This document shows, piece by piece, positions 1 through 9,439 of a stretch of 48,288 bases of DNA. This DNA comes from Lachnospiraceae bacterium NK4A179. GTDB taxonomy: Bacteria; Bacillota; Clostridia; Lachnospirales; Lachnospiraceae. Below the pieces are notes generated by a model. The model saw nothing but the letters and a program-made list of their open reading frames with translations. It made no database searches and was not told the DNA's origin. Position 1 is the stretch's first letter, and the number at the start of each line of letters is the position of its first letter. Made by a program: the position numbers and the translations under genes. The stretch spans positions 1 to 48,288 of the forward strand of contig ATWC01000023.1 of assembly GCA_000421045.1 (NCBI GenBank). Reading direction: 5' to 3'.

Positions 1-107
1 CGGTCATTTATAACCGATCTTCTCCCCTGGTCTCCTGAAGTGATAAAACACTGCAAGAGACAATCCAAGTAAATTTTTCAAGGAACAAAAATATATCAAT
101 CCACCGG

Positions 108-129
108 AATCCGCTTCACAGAGCGGATT
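108..129. terminator. Perfect 8-bp stem-loop, possible terminator
   Basis: AATCCGCT pairs with AGCGGATT around a 6-nt loop. On the plus strand it is followed by a short, imperfect T-rich stretch, so it could end a plus-strand gene lying before the window. On the minus strand, downstream of capG, no T-tract follows. I see nothing else in positions 1-244. Confidence 0.4.
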
Positions 130-244
130 TCTTTATGCGGCAGTACCCATGTTTGAGTATTTACGATCATTGAGTGATGCGAGGGGCACTGTTTTGGGTA
201 GTCAGTTATTCTAATATGATTTGATAAGCAGCGAAAGCGGTGTA

Positions 245-1414
245 TCAAACCTTCCTCCACACCATTTTATTTACAACACCCACATAAGACTGAATGATTC
301 GTACTACCTTATCTGAAACATTAGTATCAACGTAGTCTGGTACCGGAATACCTAGATCACCATTCTTAACCATCTCAACAGCAAGATCAACTGACTGTAA
401 TAAACCTTTCGTATCTATACCTGAGAGAATGAAGCAGGACTTATCCAGAGCTTCCGGTCTCTCTGTGGATGTACGAATGCATACAGCAGGAATCGGATGA
501 CCAATGCTTGTGTAGAAAGATGACTCCTCCGGCAGTGTTCCTGAATCGGAGACAACACAAAATGCATTCATCTGCAAGCAGTTGTAATCATGAAATCCAA
601 GAGGCTCGTGAGCTATAACTCGTGAGTCTAAAACGAAGCCACTACTCTCTAACCTCTTACGAGAGCGTGGATGACAAGAATAAAGAATTGGCATGTTATA
701 CTTTTCAGCCATCTTATTTACAGCTGTGAAAAGAGAATTGAAATTAGCTTCTGTGTCTATATTCTCTTCACGGTGAGCAGATAAAAGGATGTACTTGCCT
801 TTCTCAAGCCCAAGTCTCTCGTGGATATCTGAGGACTTTATAGCATCCAAATTCTCAGTCAACACTTCTGCCATCGGAGAACCTGTTACATAGGTACGCT
901 CTTTAGGTAATCCACAGTCAGCAAGATAACGACGCGCATGCTCAGAATATGCGAGATTAACATCAGAAATTATATCGACAATCCTTCTATTCGTCTCCTC
1001 CGGAAGGCACTCGTCTTTGCACCTATTACCAGCTTCCATGTGGAAGATCGGGATATGAAGGCGTTTTGCTCCAATAACAGACAGACATGAATTAGTATCC
1101 CCCAGCACCAGAACTGCATCAGGCTTTGTCGCAACCATAGCCTTATATGACCTGTCTATAATATTTCCCATTGTGGCGCCAAGATCATCACCTACAGCAT
1201 CAAGATAAAGATCCGGATCAGCTAATCCCAAATCTTTGAAAAAAACTCCATTCAGATTGTAATCATAGTTTTGACCTGTATGCCAGAGCTGGGTATCAAA
1301 ATAGGTGCGACACTTTTTTATGACCGCAGCTAAACGGATTATCTCAGGTCTCGTTCCCACAATAATTGCTAATTTTATTTTTCCATTATTCTTCCAATCA
1401 GGGTAAGTTGACAT
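245..1414 (-). CDS. capG: UDP-N-acetylglucosamine 2-epimerase family enzyme, CapG/FnlC type
   Basis: Non-hydrolysing sugar-nucleotide 2-epimerase. In the CapE-CapF-CapG (FnlABC) pathway this cytosolic enzyme performs the last step, C2 epimerisation to UDP-N-acetyl-L-fucosamine. Visible family motifs are GTRPE (20-24), GDTNS (105-109), HMEAGNR (125-131), PEETNRR (138-144) and SGTLPEE near 293. Length (389 aa) is normal. The ATG is preceded by AGGAG. It is the last gene of the polysaccharide operon in this window, but it is cut off from capE and capF by a three-gene AbiH/HEPN cassette and a 250-bp gap with a large inverted repeat, so it may need its own promoter; I could not find a convincing one. 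The pathway call rests on the company of capE and capF; alone it could be read as a WecB-like epimerase. Confidence 0.88.
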   Translation of the reverse strand: MSTYPDWKNNGKIKLAIIVGTRPEIIRLAAVIKKCRTYFDTQLWHTGQNYDYNLNGVFFKDLGLADPDLYLDAVGDDLGATMGNIIDRSYKAMVATKPDAVLVLGDTNSCLSVIGAKRLHIPIFHMEAGNRCKDECLPEETNRRIVDIISDVNLAYSEHARRYLADCGLPKERTYVTGSPMAEVLTENLDAIKSSDIHERLGLEKGKYILLSAHREENIDTEANFNSLFTAVNKMAEKYNMPILYSCHPRSRKRLESSGFVLDSRVIAHEPLGFHDYNCLQMNAFCVVSDSGTLPEESSFYTSIGHPIPAVCIRTSTERPEALDKSCFILSGIDTKGLLQSVDLAVEMVKNGDLGIPVPDYVDTNVSDKVVRIIQSYVGVVNKMVWRKV

Positions 1415-1525
1415 TTTTATATTCTCCTGTATATTTTTGTGTTTCTTCTATAACACTTTGTATATTTCAATCGAAATCCAGTCAGCCATAAGTACATCTG
1501 TAGGACTCTGATCCATTTGCACCAT

Positions 1526-1574
1526 CTCCATTCATAACTCAAAAAACTCATTAGTTTTTGAGTTATGAATGGAG
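1526..1574. repeat. 20-bp perfect inverted repeat with 9-nt loop
   Basis: Left arm 1526-1545 is the exact reverse complement of right arm 1555-1574. The arms run CTCCATTCATAACTC followed by A5, with T5 opening the right arm. It lies between the HEPN gene and capG on the minus strand. No T-run follows the stem on either strand, so it is not a classical intrinsic terminator. It could be an mRNA stability or attenuation hairpin, a protein-binding palindrome, or the scar of a mobile element at the edge of the inserted cassette. Confidence 0.8.
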
Positions 1575-1664
1575 TATGACTGTTTTACAATGGTAGGCGG
1601 ATGGTGTGACGCTTAATTATTTTATAAGGACCTGTAAGAATAATCAGTTTTCTACTCTTAGTAA

Positions 1665-2087
1665 TTATCTTGTATGTATTTTCAAGTAGTCTTTTATCTG
1701 ATGAGCTAATCCACTCAACTGTGAGATAATATTCCTCTTAAGCTCAAAATAATCACATTGAAAGAACTTTTGAGTTAATCCTCCAAATGGATCATCTTCA
1801 ATTAATTCATCCGATTTTAATGCAACACCTAAACTGTAATGTGCCATTGCATTTCTGAAAAGCTTAGAATGGTATTCTGAATCCATTGTAAATGTTGTAT
1901 TCAAGCGTTGATTGATACAAGGCAAAACGGAGTTAAGATAATAGTATAGTATATATTCAAATCTGAGCTTCGTTGGACATTCCACATCTATATATTTTTC
2001 AACGCATATCAATAAATATTGTATCTGACATATCGCAGAAAAAAGTATGAAACTATCATTAAAGCCCTTGAACTCTAATGCACTCAT
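1665..2087 (-). CDS. HEPN-domain protein, putative RNase effector of an AbiH cassette
   Basis: Small helical protein (140 aa) with R78-N-A-M-A-H83, the Rx4H signature of HEPN nucleases and related proteins. That motif is the active site in RNase toxins such as RnlA, LsoA and Cas-associated HEPN proteins. The ATG at 2087 overlaps the AbiH stop as ATGA and has GGAAAGG 9 nt upstream; a longer reading from 2105 would begin inside that ribosome site and is less likely. Tight coupling to abiH suggests the two proteins act together. I infer an RNA-cutting or RNA-binding role; no exact family is recognised. Activity is unproven, since many HEPN proteins are antitoxin-like or non-catalytic. Confidence 0.62.
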   Translation of the reverse strand: MSALEFKGFNDSFILFSAICQIQYLLICVEKYIDVECPTKLRFEYILYYYLNSVLPCINQRLNTTFTMDSEYHSKLFRNAMAHYSLGVALKSDELIEDDPFGGLTQKFFQCDYFELKRNIISQLSGLAHQIKDYLKIHTR

Positions 2088-3901
2088 AATAATGCGCCTT
2101 TCCATTCTAAGTATTCTTCAAGATATTTCAGAAGCACCTTTGCCACTATCTGCTTATATTCATCTTTTTCTTTTTCCATGGCTTTCAGCTCTATCTGTGC
2201 CCCTACATTTCCTTTTGACACAGTAACTGCTTCAAGCAATTTCCATATCCGCTTAGTTTCATTACTGTTTTTCAGAGCTCCTATCATTCTTGTCAGAAAA
2301 GCTCGATACTCATTCTGACTAATTTCAACAGGTATCTCCTTCTCGTATTCATGTATGTAGTTATTATTATCAATTACAAGTTGCTTACCTTCCCGTCCAA
2401 GCTTATTTCTATTAATCTCATTAATGGAATTGATGAAATCTCTTTTTTCTTTCGGAACTTCAAGCCTCTGATCAACTGTAGGCTCAGCCCACCACTCAGG
2501 ATCTAGCCATATTGCATTAACCAAATCACCAGCAGAATCTCTTACTGGTTTATCTTTGATAGCATTTAATAACTGTGTTTGAAATTGCTCAAGTAATCCC
2601 AAATTATATAATGTCGAAAAAGCAATCAATACATCATTCTGGGTTTCTATCCCTCGACCATTGTTCAGGCCATCAATAACCCTATAGTAGTTTCTATCAA
2701 ATTCGTTTCCTGATATCTCTTTAATATGCTTGAGATATTCCAATCCCTTCATCAAATAAAAATGACCACCATCATCTATGTCTGTCATATCCTTTTGTTT
2801 TACAAAGCTTATCTGAGGGTCGTTCCCATCACACTTATCTACCACGAATGAATTTCCAAATACCTTAATAAGATTGGTTATTCCTCTGATATGTGAATTC
2901 TCATCATGGTAAAAAATAGTAGTTCTAGAATTATTATGTCCTATCGTATCTTTAAGAATTACCGCATCAGTTGGATCAAGAGAATGTCCGAAAACATATA
3001 CATTCAATTTTTCTGCAGTTAGAAGTTTCCGATATTTGCTTCCAGTTCTTTTTGATATTCTTTGAAAATATTTTCTGAATTGGATAAACTGTGTATGATC
3101 GCTTAATTCGTTTTCTGGATAATACTCATCCATGCCCAAGACAATATGATTGATATCTCTGTAAAACTCAATCTTTTTATCATCTGAAATATCCTCCGGC
3201 GGGCAAAAAGAATGTGTTGTTAAGTGCTCCGAATTCATTATCAAAGCCTTGCCATGGATATAATCAATTTCATTAAACCTACTGTATTGTCTTTCATAAG
3301 TATCAGAATAGTTAAGACTAATAATCATGTCCGGTTTAATGTTTTGAATATCCTTGCTATAACTTGTTAAAACTATCTTGTCAACTATTTCAGCAACATA
3401 GTATTCAAACGCACACTTAAGGCGGTAAAAATCCTCGTGAAGTTTATCTGAATCTGTTGGAACATTTGAAAAGTCTATATCAAAATCAAAATTCCATAAA
3501 TTATCTAAATTATTATTCTTCCTATTGTCGTAAAACTTCTTCTCCGCAAGTTTAACCACATTAGCTATTTCTTGTTCAAAGTCAACCCAGTTCTCTCCCA
3601 TCCCTCTTTGAGATTCAAGCTGTCTTTTTATAAACTTGAGCAACTGATTATCGTTTCCGAGAGTTATCAGAACAGTATCTCTGACTTTATTACAGTAATC
3701 CTCACTCAGACCACCGGAATTAGTCGCAGCTATTTGATACGCTTTTGAAAATTTGTAAGATGTAACATCGATAAAATCCATGAAATCAGTATACTGTGTT
3801 GGAAGTCCGTGGGCTATGTCAAAACCATTTCCAATTATCAGTATTGTTTTTTCAGACTCATTTTTGCTCATAATCATGTCTTTATTGATACTTTCACTCA
3901 A
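2084..3901 (-). CDS. abiH: AbiH-family abortive phage infection protein
   Basis: Large protein (605 aa) whose N-terminus carries the AbiH hallmark IIGNGFDIAHGLPT (22-35), a nucleotide-binding-like loop. AbiH was first described as a lactococcal abortive-infection factor; its biochemical action is not established. Further family-like stretches are MIISLNYSDTYER (about 193) and YVFGHSL (about 302). The C-terminal ~200 residues look helical and are not recognised. The start is probably TTG at 3901, with GGAGAG 9 nt upstream; the internal ATGs at 3877 and 3871 lack a good ribosome site. It sits between two HEPN-like genes, overlapping the downstream one by 4 nt, inside a sugar-nucleotide operon, which points to insertion as a defence cassette. 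Confidence 0.82.
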   Translation of the reverse strand: MSESINKDMIMSKNESEKTILIIGNGFDIAHGLPTQYTDFMDFIDVTSYKFSKAYQIAATNSGGLSEDYCNKVRDTVLITLGNDNQLLKFIKRQLESQRGMGENWVDFEQEIANVVKLAEKKFYDNRKNNNLDNLWNFDFDIDFSNVPTDSDKLHEDFYRLKCAFEYYVAEIVDKIVLTSYSKDIQNIKPDMIISLNYSDTYERQYSRFNEIDYIHGKALIMNSEHLTTHSFCPPEDISDDKKIEFYRDINHIVLGMDEYYPENELSDHTQFIQFRKYFQRISKRTGSKYRKLLTAEKLNVYVFGHSLDPTDAVILKDTIGHNNSRTTIFYHDENSHIRGITNLIKVFGNSFVVDKCDGNDPQISFVKQKDMTDIDDGGHFYLMKGLEYLKHIKEISGNEFDRNYYRVIDGLNNGRGIETQNDVLIAFSTLYNLGLLEQFQTQLLNAIKDKPVRDSAGDLVNAIWLDPEWWAEPTVDQRLEVPKEKRDFINSINEINRNKLGREGKQLVIDNNNYIHEYEKEIPVEISQNEYRAFLTRMIGALKNSNETKRIWKLLEAVTVSKGNVGAQIELKAMEKEKDEYKQIVAKVLLKYLEEYLEWKGALL

Positions 3902-4002
3902 GCAATCTGTCTCTCCGTTTTACAGATGATGAATAATACTTAATAAATTGTTCGATTAGTAAGCATAAAAAAGAAATCTGCTATATAACATAAACCTGTT
4001 TC

Positions 4003-4656
4003 TCACAGATCACTATACATGTAATCTGAAACAAGTTGCATTAAGTCCCCATTACTTATAAAGAAAACAGAATCGTTGTACGCATTCTTGTTCTCCCATC
4101 CACAATCTATGGCTTTAAATAACCGGGACCCCGGAATTGGTGTGTCAAGATGTGGGTCTGCATCAGTGACTTTCCTAAACAAATATAGTTCAAGAATATA
4201 CAACGCTGCCAAAGCCATCAATGTTATCCTCAGATTAGCAAACTTATAGTTTTCCTTCGTATCCCCATCATATGTTTCAACATCACCACGATTATGTTTA
4301 ACACCGTTATAAATCTTCCACCATGTTAGCGATTGCGAACCCCATCCTTGCCATGGATTTAGTCTTATGTCATCACAGATTATTGTCACAGCCTCAATTT
4401 CTGGATAAACTATTAGTAGTTCTGCTCCATACTGGTTTATGTTTACGGCAGTAGATGAATCGTTTAATTCCTTGCAAAGTAGCTTAGCCACAACATCTAT
4501 CTCGCTGCCAATTTGAAGAAGAATTTTCGCAAAAAAATCAGAGTAAGTCTCAAAGTTCTCTGATGATAATGCCACATACTGTATGGCTTTACGAAACTCC
4601 TTTTCTATCATCAAAAACTGTTTCCAATATAGATTTGTGAAATCCTTATCTGTCAT
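4003..4656 (-). CDS. HEPN-like helical protein of the AbiH cassette
   Basis: Predicted soluble helical protein, 217 aa. It carries YNGVKHNR (116-123), a Y-N-x-x-K-H-x-R pattern seen in HEPN/AbiV-like families, but lacks a clean Rx4-6H motif, so catalysis is doubtful. The preceding segment has several tryptophans (PWQGWGSQSLTWW, 101-113). It has an AAGGA ribosome site 11 nt before the ATG and lies 52 nt after capF and about 100 nt before abiH, all on the same strand. I infer membership of the AbiH-HEPN cassette from position. It could be a non-catalytic partner or antitoxin for the HEPN protein at 1665-2087. No exact family recognised. Confidence 0.5.
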   Translation of the reverse strand: MTDKDFTNLYWKQFLMIEKEFRKAIQYVALSSENFETYSDFFAKILLQIGSEIDVVAKLLCKELNDSSTAVNINQYGAELLIVYPEIEAVTIICDDIRLNPWQGWGSQSLTWWKIYNGVKHNRGDVETYDGDTKENYKFANLRITLMALAALYILELYLFRKVTDADPHLDTPIPGSRLFKAIDCGWENKNAYNDSVFFISNGDLMQLVSDYMYSDL

Positions 4657-4708
4657 TTAGCTTACGTCCTTTGAGTTATTCAAAAGATGAATTATGTTTA
4701 TTCACTTT

Positions 4709-6055
4709 TTACACATTCCCTTTTTCAGGGTTTATCTTTTCATCTCCCTCCCTGTCCACAGTTTCATAGAATGTATCTGGATGATCAGAATCAAACGCCT
4801 CATTTGCCCACATAACTGTAACGAGATCTTGGGTAGATGAAAGATTAATTATATTATGCGTATAACCAGGGATCATCTGTATTGCCTTCATTTGCTCGCC
4901 AGTAACTTCAAATTCAATCACCGGATACCCCTGGTTTGTCTCAGGATCAATACCAATACGACGTTCCTGAATTAGTCCATGACCGCTGACAACTATAAAA
5001 ATTTCCCATTTGCTATTATGCCAATGCTCTCCTCTTGTTATGCCTGGTTTAGCAACATTAATAGAAACCTGTCCGTGGTCAAGAGTACGGATAAGTTCTG
5101 TAAAATTGCCACGATTGTCCACATTTGATTTAAATGTATATGCCATCTTCTCTGCCGGTAAATAAGAGAGGTAGGTTGAATACAGTTTCTTTGCAAAAGA
5201 ACCATCAGGAATAGAAGGTAAGTAAAGAGTTGTAGGCATAGCCTTAAAGGATTCCAACAGATCCACAATCTCGCCAAGTGTAGCCTTGTGAGTTACCGTT
5301 ACGTAACAATACTTTCCCTGTGGATTAGGAATCACATCCAGTCCATCAAATTCACAGTGATGTTCTTTGCCTTCCAATGCATCAAACATCTCATTGATAA
5401 GATCATCAATATAGAGAAGCTCTAACTCTGTACTTCTATCATTTACAGTGAACTCTTCATCATTTGCAACAGCATGACAAAATGTAGCTACAGCAGAATT
5501 ATATCTTGGCTTACACCACTTTCCAAAGAGATTAGGGAAACGGTATATAAGAACCTTTGATTCTGTTTCCTCTGCATAGTTCAAGAACAACTCTTCACCT
5601 GCCAATTTACTCTTGCCATACTCTGAGCCTTCAAATCGACCAGTAAGACTAGCCTGTGTAGATGAAGAAAGCATAACAGGACACGTATTACCACACTTTT
5701 TCAAAGTGTTGAGAAGAGTTGATGCAAAGCCAAAGTTCCCCTCCATGAACTCAGCATCGTCTTTGGGCCTGTTAACACCAGCCAAGTTAAACACAAAATC
5801 AGCTCGAGAGCATGCTAACTCTAGCTCTTCAGTAGTAGAATCAACATCGATCCCATATATTTCAGTAATATCGATATTCGGTCTCGTCCTGTTCTTACCA
5901 TCACGAATTTCTTTAAGATTCCATACAAGATTTCTTCCTACAAAACCATTTGACCCTGTAATAAGTATTCTCAATTTCCCATTGTCTCCTGTTCTTGACT
6001 CGTCGACTGTATTTACAAAGCCTGTGACTGCCTCTGCAGCATGTACTGTTTCCAA
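4709..6055 (-). CDS. capF: CapF-type bifunctional epimerase/reductase with C-terminal cupin
   Basis: Second enzyme of UDP-L-FucNAc synthesis, acting on the CapE product by cupin-domain epimerisation and NADPH-dependent reduction. The N-terminal extended-SDR domain shows TGSNGFVG (33-40), LAGVNRP (91-97) and Y146-G-K-S-K150. The cupin domain from about residue 305 carries GEHWHNSKWE and GYTHNI. The whole chain closely resembles remembered S. aureus CapF. A TTG at 6055 with AAGGAAG upstream gives 27 residues before the Rossmann fold. CapF proteins usually begin directly at that fold, which would fit a TTG at 5974 with AGGAG 11 nt upstream, so the true start is open. It follows capE by 79 bp. 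Confidence 0.88.
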   Translation of the reverse strand: METVHAAEAVTGFVNTVDESRTGDNGKLRILITGSNGFVGRNLVWNLKEIRDGKNRTRPNIDITEIYGIDVDSTTEELELACSRADFVFNLAGVNRPKDDAEFMEGNFGFASTLLNTLKKCGNTCPVMLSSSTQASLTGRFEGSEYGKSKLAGEELFLNYAEETESKVLIYRFPNLFGKWCKPRYNSAVATFCHAVANDEEFTVNDRSTELELLYIDDLINEMFDALEGKEHHCEFDGLDVIPNPQGKYCYVTVTHKATLGEIVDLLESFKAMPTTLYLPSIPDGSFAKKLYSTYLSYLPAEKMAYTFKSNVDNRGNFTELIRTLDHGQVSINVAKPGITRGEHWHNSKWEIFIVVSGHGLIQERRIGIDPETNQGYPVIEFEVTGEQMKAIQMIPGYTHNIINLSSTQDLVTVMWANEAFDSDHPDTFYETVDREGDEKINPEKGNV

Positions 6056-6134
6056 GATTTCACTTCCTTACAAATAAGAACACGCATAATCACGATACCT
6101 ATGGCTATCGCTACAGACTTCTTTAAGGCGAATA

Positions 6135-7205
6135 TTACGCTTCCACAGCGTGTGGTCTTCCTTCAAGCTCTTCTTTCACATAATCAGTTCCCATGATTTT
6201 CTTAACCACACCATCGACATCAAGACGTTTTGTGTTATGACTTGTGTATGCTTCATCAGCCATGGTTGTCACCTGACCTTCAACATAGAACTGATCGTAA
6301 TTAAGGCTTCTGCCATCAGGACTTATCCTGAAGTAGTTCCCCATGTCAGTACTTCTCAGCCTCTCCTCTCTCGTCATCAGCGTCTCGTACAACTTCTCCC
6401 CATGTCTTGTTCCGATGATTTTCTTTTCAGTTTCACCGAATACCTTCATAACACCATCAGCAAGGTCTCCAATAGTACTTGCATCAGCTTTCTGAATGAA
6501 AAGATCACCAGGTTCTGCATGTTCAAAAGCGAATGCCACGAGATTCACAGCCTCATCAAGGTTCATTAAAAATCTTGTCATGTTAGGATCCGTGATTGTA
6601 ATCGGATGGTGGTTCTTGATCTGATCTATGAACAGAGGTATTACAGAGCCACGTGAACACATTACGTTACCATAACGTGTGCAGGCAAGAACTGTCCCAG
6701 AACGATCAAATGCTTTCTGAGCTCTTGCAGCTACAACTTTCTCTCCTATCGCTTTAGTCATTCCCATCGAGTTTATAGGATACGCAGCTTTATCGGTAGA
6801 CAGGAACACAACCCTCTCAACCTTGTTCTCCACCGCCGCAGTTATTACGTTATCCGTACCAATAATGTTAGTTCTTACTGCCTCCATCGGAAAGAACTCA
6901 CATGAAGGAACTTCCTTTAACGCTGCTGCATGGAACACATAGTTCGCCCCATACATTACATCACGTACTGAATCTATATTCCTCACATCCCCCACATAAA
7001 ACTGCACTTTCGAAGCGTACTCCGGATATCTCGCCTGTAAGATATGTCGCATCATATCTTGCTTTTTCTCATCTCTCGAGATTATGCGGATCTCTGACAG
7101 TTCCGATTTTAAGAAATGTTTTAGTACAGTAGAACCGAAAGATCCCGTCCCTCCTGTTATGACTAATGTTTTGTTTTTAAATGATTCCGTAATTGATTTG
7201 TTCAT
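6135..7205 (-). CDS. capE: UDP-GlcNAc 4,6-dehydratase/5-epimerase, CapE/FnlA type
   Basis: First enzyme of UDP-L-FucNAc synthesis, an NAD(P)-dependent extended SDR that removes water from UDP-GlcNAc and epimerises C5. TGGTGSFG (17-24) is the dinucleotide loop and STDKA (136-140) follows. The usual catalytic Tyr of YxxxK is Met here (M147-G-M-T-K151), which I recall as normal for CapE-type enzymes. Length (356 aa) is typical. Base composition is richer in GC than the wzx-licD stretch to its right, so capE/capF/capG may be an older, more stable block of the locus. A 138-bp gap separates it from the upstream acetyltransferase gene; I see no clear promoter in it. Confidence 0.9.
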   Translation of the reverse strand: MNKSITESFKNKTLVITGGTGSFGSTVLKHFLKSELSEIRIISRDEKKQDMMRHILQARYPEYASKVQFYVGDVRNIDSVRDVMYGANYVFHAAALKEVPSCEFFPMEAVRTNIIGTDNVITAAVENKVERVVFLSTDKAAYPINSMGMTKAIGEKVVAARAQKAFDRSGTVLACTRYGNVMCSRGSVIPLFIDQIKNHHPITITDPNMTRFLMNLDEAVNLVAFAFEHAEPGDLFIQKADASTIGDLADGVMKVFGETEKKIIGTRHGEKLYETLMTREERLRSTDMGNYFRISPDGRSLNYDQFYVEGQVTTMADEAYTSHNTKRLDVDGVVKKIMGTDYVKEELEGRPHAVEA

Positions 7206-7343
7206 TTCGTTAATGCTGTCTCCTCTCTATTTAAGCTTACGTTGCGCTTACCGAATGTAATGATGATAAAAAATCATATGTTTCGAAATAATCTGCGCCC
7301 CATGCTCAAGACACATATCACCAGAAACCAAAACTACAAAAAC

Positions 7344-7913
7344 TTATATTTCAGGAATATGTCCCTCTGTGGCATTCTCACGATGAATTATTTTTGCCGG
7401 ATTGCCAATAACAATTGAATGATCCGGAACATCAAAATTTACAAATGTATTTGGTGCTATTAAAACATCATTTCCAATTTTAACATTTCCAACAACAGTT
7501 GAATTTGCACGAATACAAACTCTATCGCCAAATGTTGGGACACCCGCTCTTTTTCCTCTGATATCTCTTCCAACAGTCACTCCATGCGTAATAAAAAAGT
7601 ATGAACCAAATTTAGCCGCTCCGTTAATGACTATAGTACCTCTATGACCAATTATCAATCCTCTTCCTATAGAAGTATTTCTCTCAAAACTAAAACCGGT
7701 CTTTTGCTCTAACTTCTTTAATCTATATCTAAAGAATCTTTCCCATATAGTGCCTATATTAGCTTGATATTTCCTATACACACAAATGAATTTCCATTCA
7801 TAACTTCTAAGGTATTCCTTTGAGAGTCCACCTCTAAATGCTTCATTGAATCTTTTGTCATATTCTATTTCTTTTTTATAATTCCTGTTTAACTGTAGTT
7901 TCATTTTATTCAT
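7344..7913 (-). CDS. Hexapeptide-repeat O-acetyltransferase
   Basis: Serine acetyltransferase/CysE-like left-handed beta-helix enzyme (189 aa), probably transferring acetyl from acetyl-CoA onto a sugar of the polymer or its lipid-linked unit. Hexapeptide turns run from about residue 85 to 175, with FFITHGVTVGRD supplying a likely catalytic His and a typical end IVIGNPAKIIHRE. The first 70 residues are basic and helical. The ATG overlaps the wzx stop as ATGA, so the two genes are translationally coupled. The acceptor sugar cannot be told from sequence. Confidence 0.8.
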   Translation of the reverse strand: MNKMKLQLNRNYKKEIEYDKRFNEAFRGGLSKEYLRSYEWKFICVYRKYQANIGTIWERFFRYRLKKLEQKTGFSFERNTSIGRGLIIGHRGTIVINGAAKFGSYFFITHGVTVGRDIRGKRAGVPTFGDRVCIRANSTVVGNVKIGNDVLIAPNTFVNFDVPDHSIVIGNPAKIIHRENATEGHIPEI

Positions 7914-9439
7914 TTCCTTACATATACTCTTTCTATCAGAGCTTTCATTTCAGGTGTTTTTCTAAAAAACAGTGCAATAACAACAAGTGGAATCATCGCA
8001 GCTACTATACATTCAATCACAAACATTCCCATTCCTTTCATGTGAAAAGGTATGCATACAATCCAACTTATAACCAAACAAAGCAGCATAATCAAAAAAT
8101 GGTAATAGTATTTCTTTAATATCAAAAATCCAGAAACACCAAAAACCTGTCTTCCTACTAATATAAGAAATGGGGTAACCGTAATACATCCTTTTCCTAT
8201 CACTGTTGCTGCAAAGATTCCCACAAGACCAAATATCTTTCCTAATATGATAGACAGAATAATATTAACTATCCCACCGACAAGTTGTAGCGATCTTCCA
8301 ACCGCAAAATTTCCGCTTCCTTCTCTAAATGAATTCGTTATTTGTGATGTGGTATCAAAATAAAAACTGATAACAAGGAAAAAAACCACGCTTTGACTTA
8401 ATACATAATTTTTATCTATTCCACCAATCCAGATTTTCACAAATGAGTTTAATAATTGAAATAAACATGTAGTACAAAAAACGCCTATTGCATATACCCC
8501 AAAATCTAACTGCTTGAATATTTCATACTGTTTTGAAGTATTCTCTTTTGCTATAACATTTCCTATACCAGCCGAAAATGATCTAATAATTAACCCAACG
8601 ATGACTGTGATTTGCGAAATTATCAAATAATAATTACTGTAATATCCAACAAATACTGTGCCTAACATGATTGATATAATTATGTTATCTGTAGCATTAA
8701 AAAGAGTACTCCCCACTCTAAACAAAGCCACTGATTTAATATCATTAAAGAATATTACTATCTCTTTCTTAGTAAGTTGTTCTCTTTCCTTACCCTTTAT
8801 ATACGGATATTCTTTATCAATTCTTATTCCAGTAATTAGGTTCTTTATCAACACCAACAAAAATTTCGAAATCAAATATACAATATAATTTCTGAATATC
8901 AATAATATTATAATATCAGCAAGGCAGTTAATAAAAGTAAACGCAATATTGATTTTTTCTATTTTATACTGTTCTTGATTTGCAGAAACCAAAGCCTGTT
9001 TATACGCAAACAAAAAATATGATGACGCACTATTTAAAATATAAAGAAAATAAACTAAATATAGATTAACATCTATGTCCTGATCCATGTTAACAATAAA
9101 TTTTAAAAAAGGCATTATCGAACAGCCTGCTACTATAATGAATAAACCTACACATTCGTAGCATCTCTTATAGAAAGTCATTAAAGCACGTATTCTGGCC
9201 TTATCTTGATTAACCAATGGCTTATATAAATAAAAAGATATTGCAGATCCAATTCCAAGTTCAGATAAAGCCAGGATCGATAAAACATTTGAAAAAAGTC
9301 CATTTAATCCTAAATAGTCTGCTCCCAGAACCCGGATAAAAACAGTTCTACTCACAAAGGTTAGTATTAATGTCAGTCCCTGTCTAATACCGCTGGTTGC
9401 CATTGTCAAAATAGAGTTTCGTGTTCTCGAATTACTCAT
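7910..9439 (-). CDS. wzx: Wzx-type polysaccharide flippase (MOP superfamily)
   Basis: Integral membrane protein of 509 aa with about 12-14 hydrophobic helices, normal for Wzx/RfbX flippases that move undecaprenyl-linked repeat units across the membrane. The N-terminal run SRTVFIRVLGADYLGLNGLF matches the family's early glycine-rich region. Start taken as ATG at 9439 (GGAAGAG nearby); it overlaps the previous gene by 8 nt. With the wzy-like gene at 17527 it defines a Wzx/Wzy-dependent pathway. Strongly AT-rich, like most capsule-specific genes here. Confidence 0.88.
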   Translation of the reverse strand: MSNSRTRNSILTMATSGIRQGLTLILTFVSRTVFIRVLGADYLGLNGLFSNVLSILALSELGIGSAISFYLYKPLVNQDKARIRALMTFYKRCYECVGLFIIVAGCSIMPFLKFIVNMDQDIDVNLYLVYFLYILNSASSYFLFAYKQALVSANQEQYKIEKINIAFTFINCLADIIILLIFRNYIVYLISKFLLVLIKNLITGIRIDKEYPYIKGKEREQLTKKEIVIFFNDIKSVALFRVGSTLFNATDNIIISIMLGTVFVGYYSNYYLIISQITVIVGLIIRSFSAGIGNVIAKENTSKQYEIFKQLDFGVYAIGVFCTTCLFQLLNSFVKIWIGGIDKNYVLSQSVVFFLVISFYFDTTSQITNSFREGSGNFAVGRSLQLVGGIVNIILSIILGKIFGLVGIFAATVIGKGCITVTPFLILVGRQVFGVSGFLILKKYYYHFLIMLLCLVISWIVCIPFHMKGMGMFVIECIVAAMIPLVVIALFFRKTPEMKALIERVYVRK

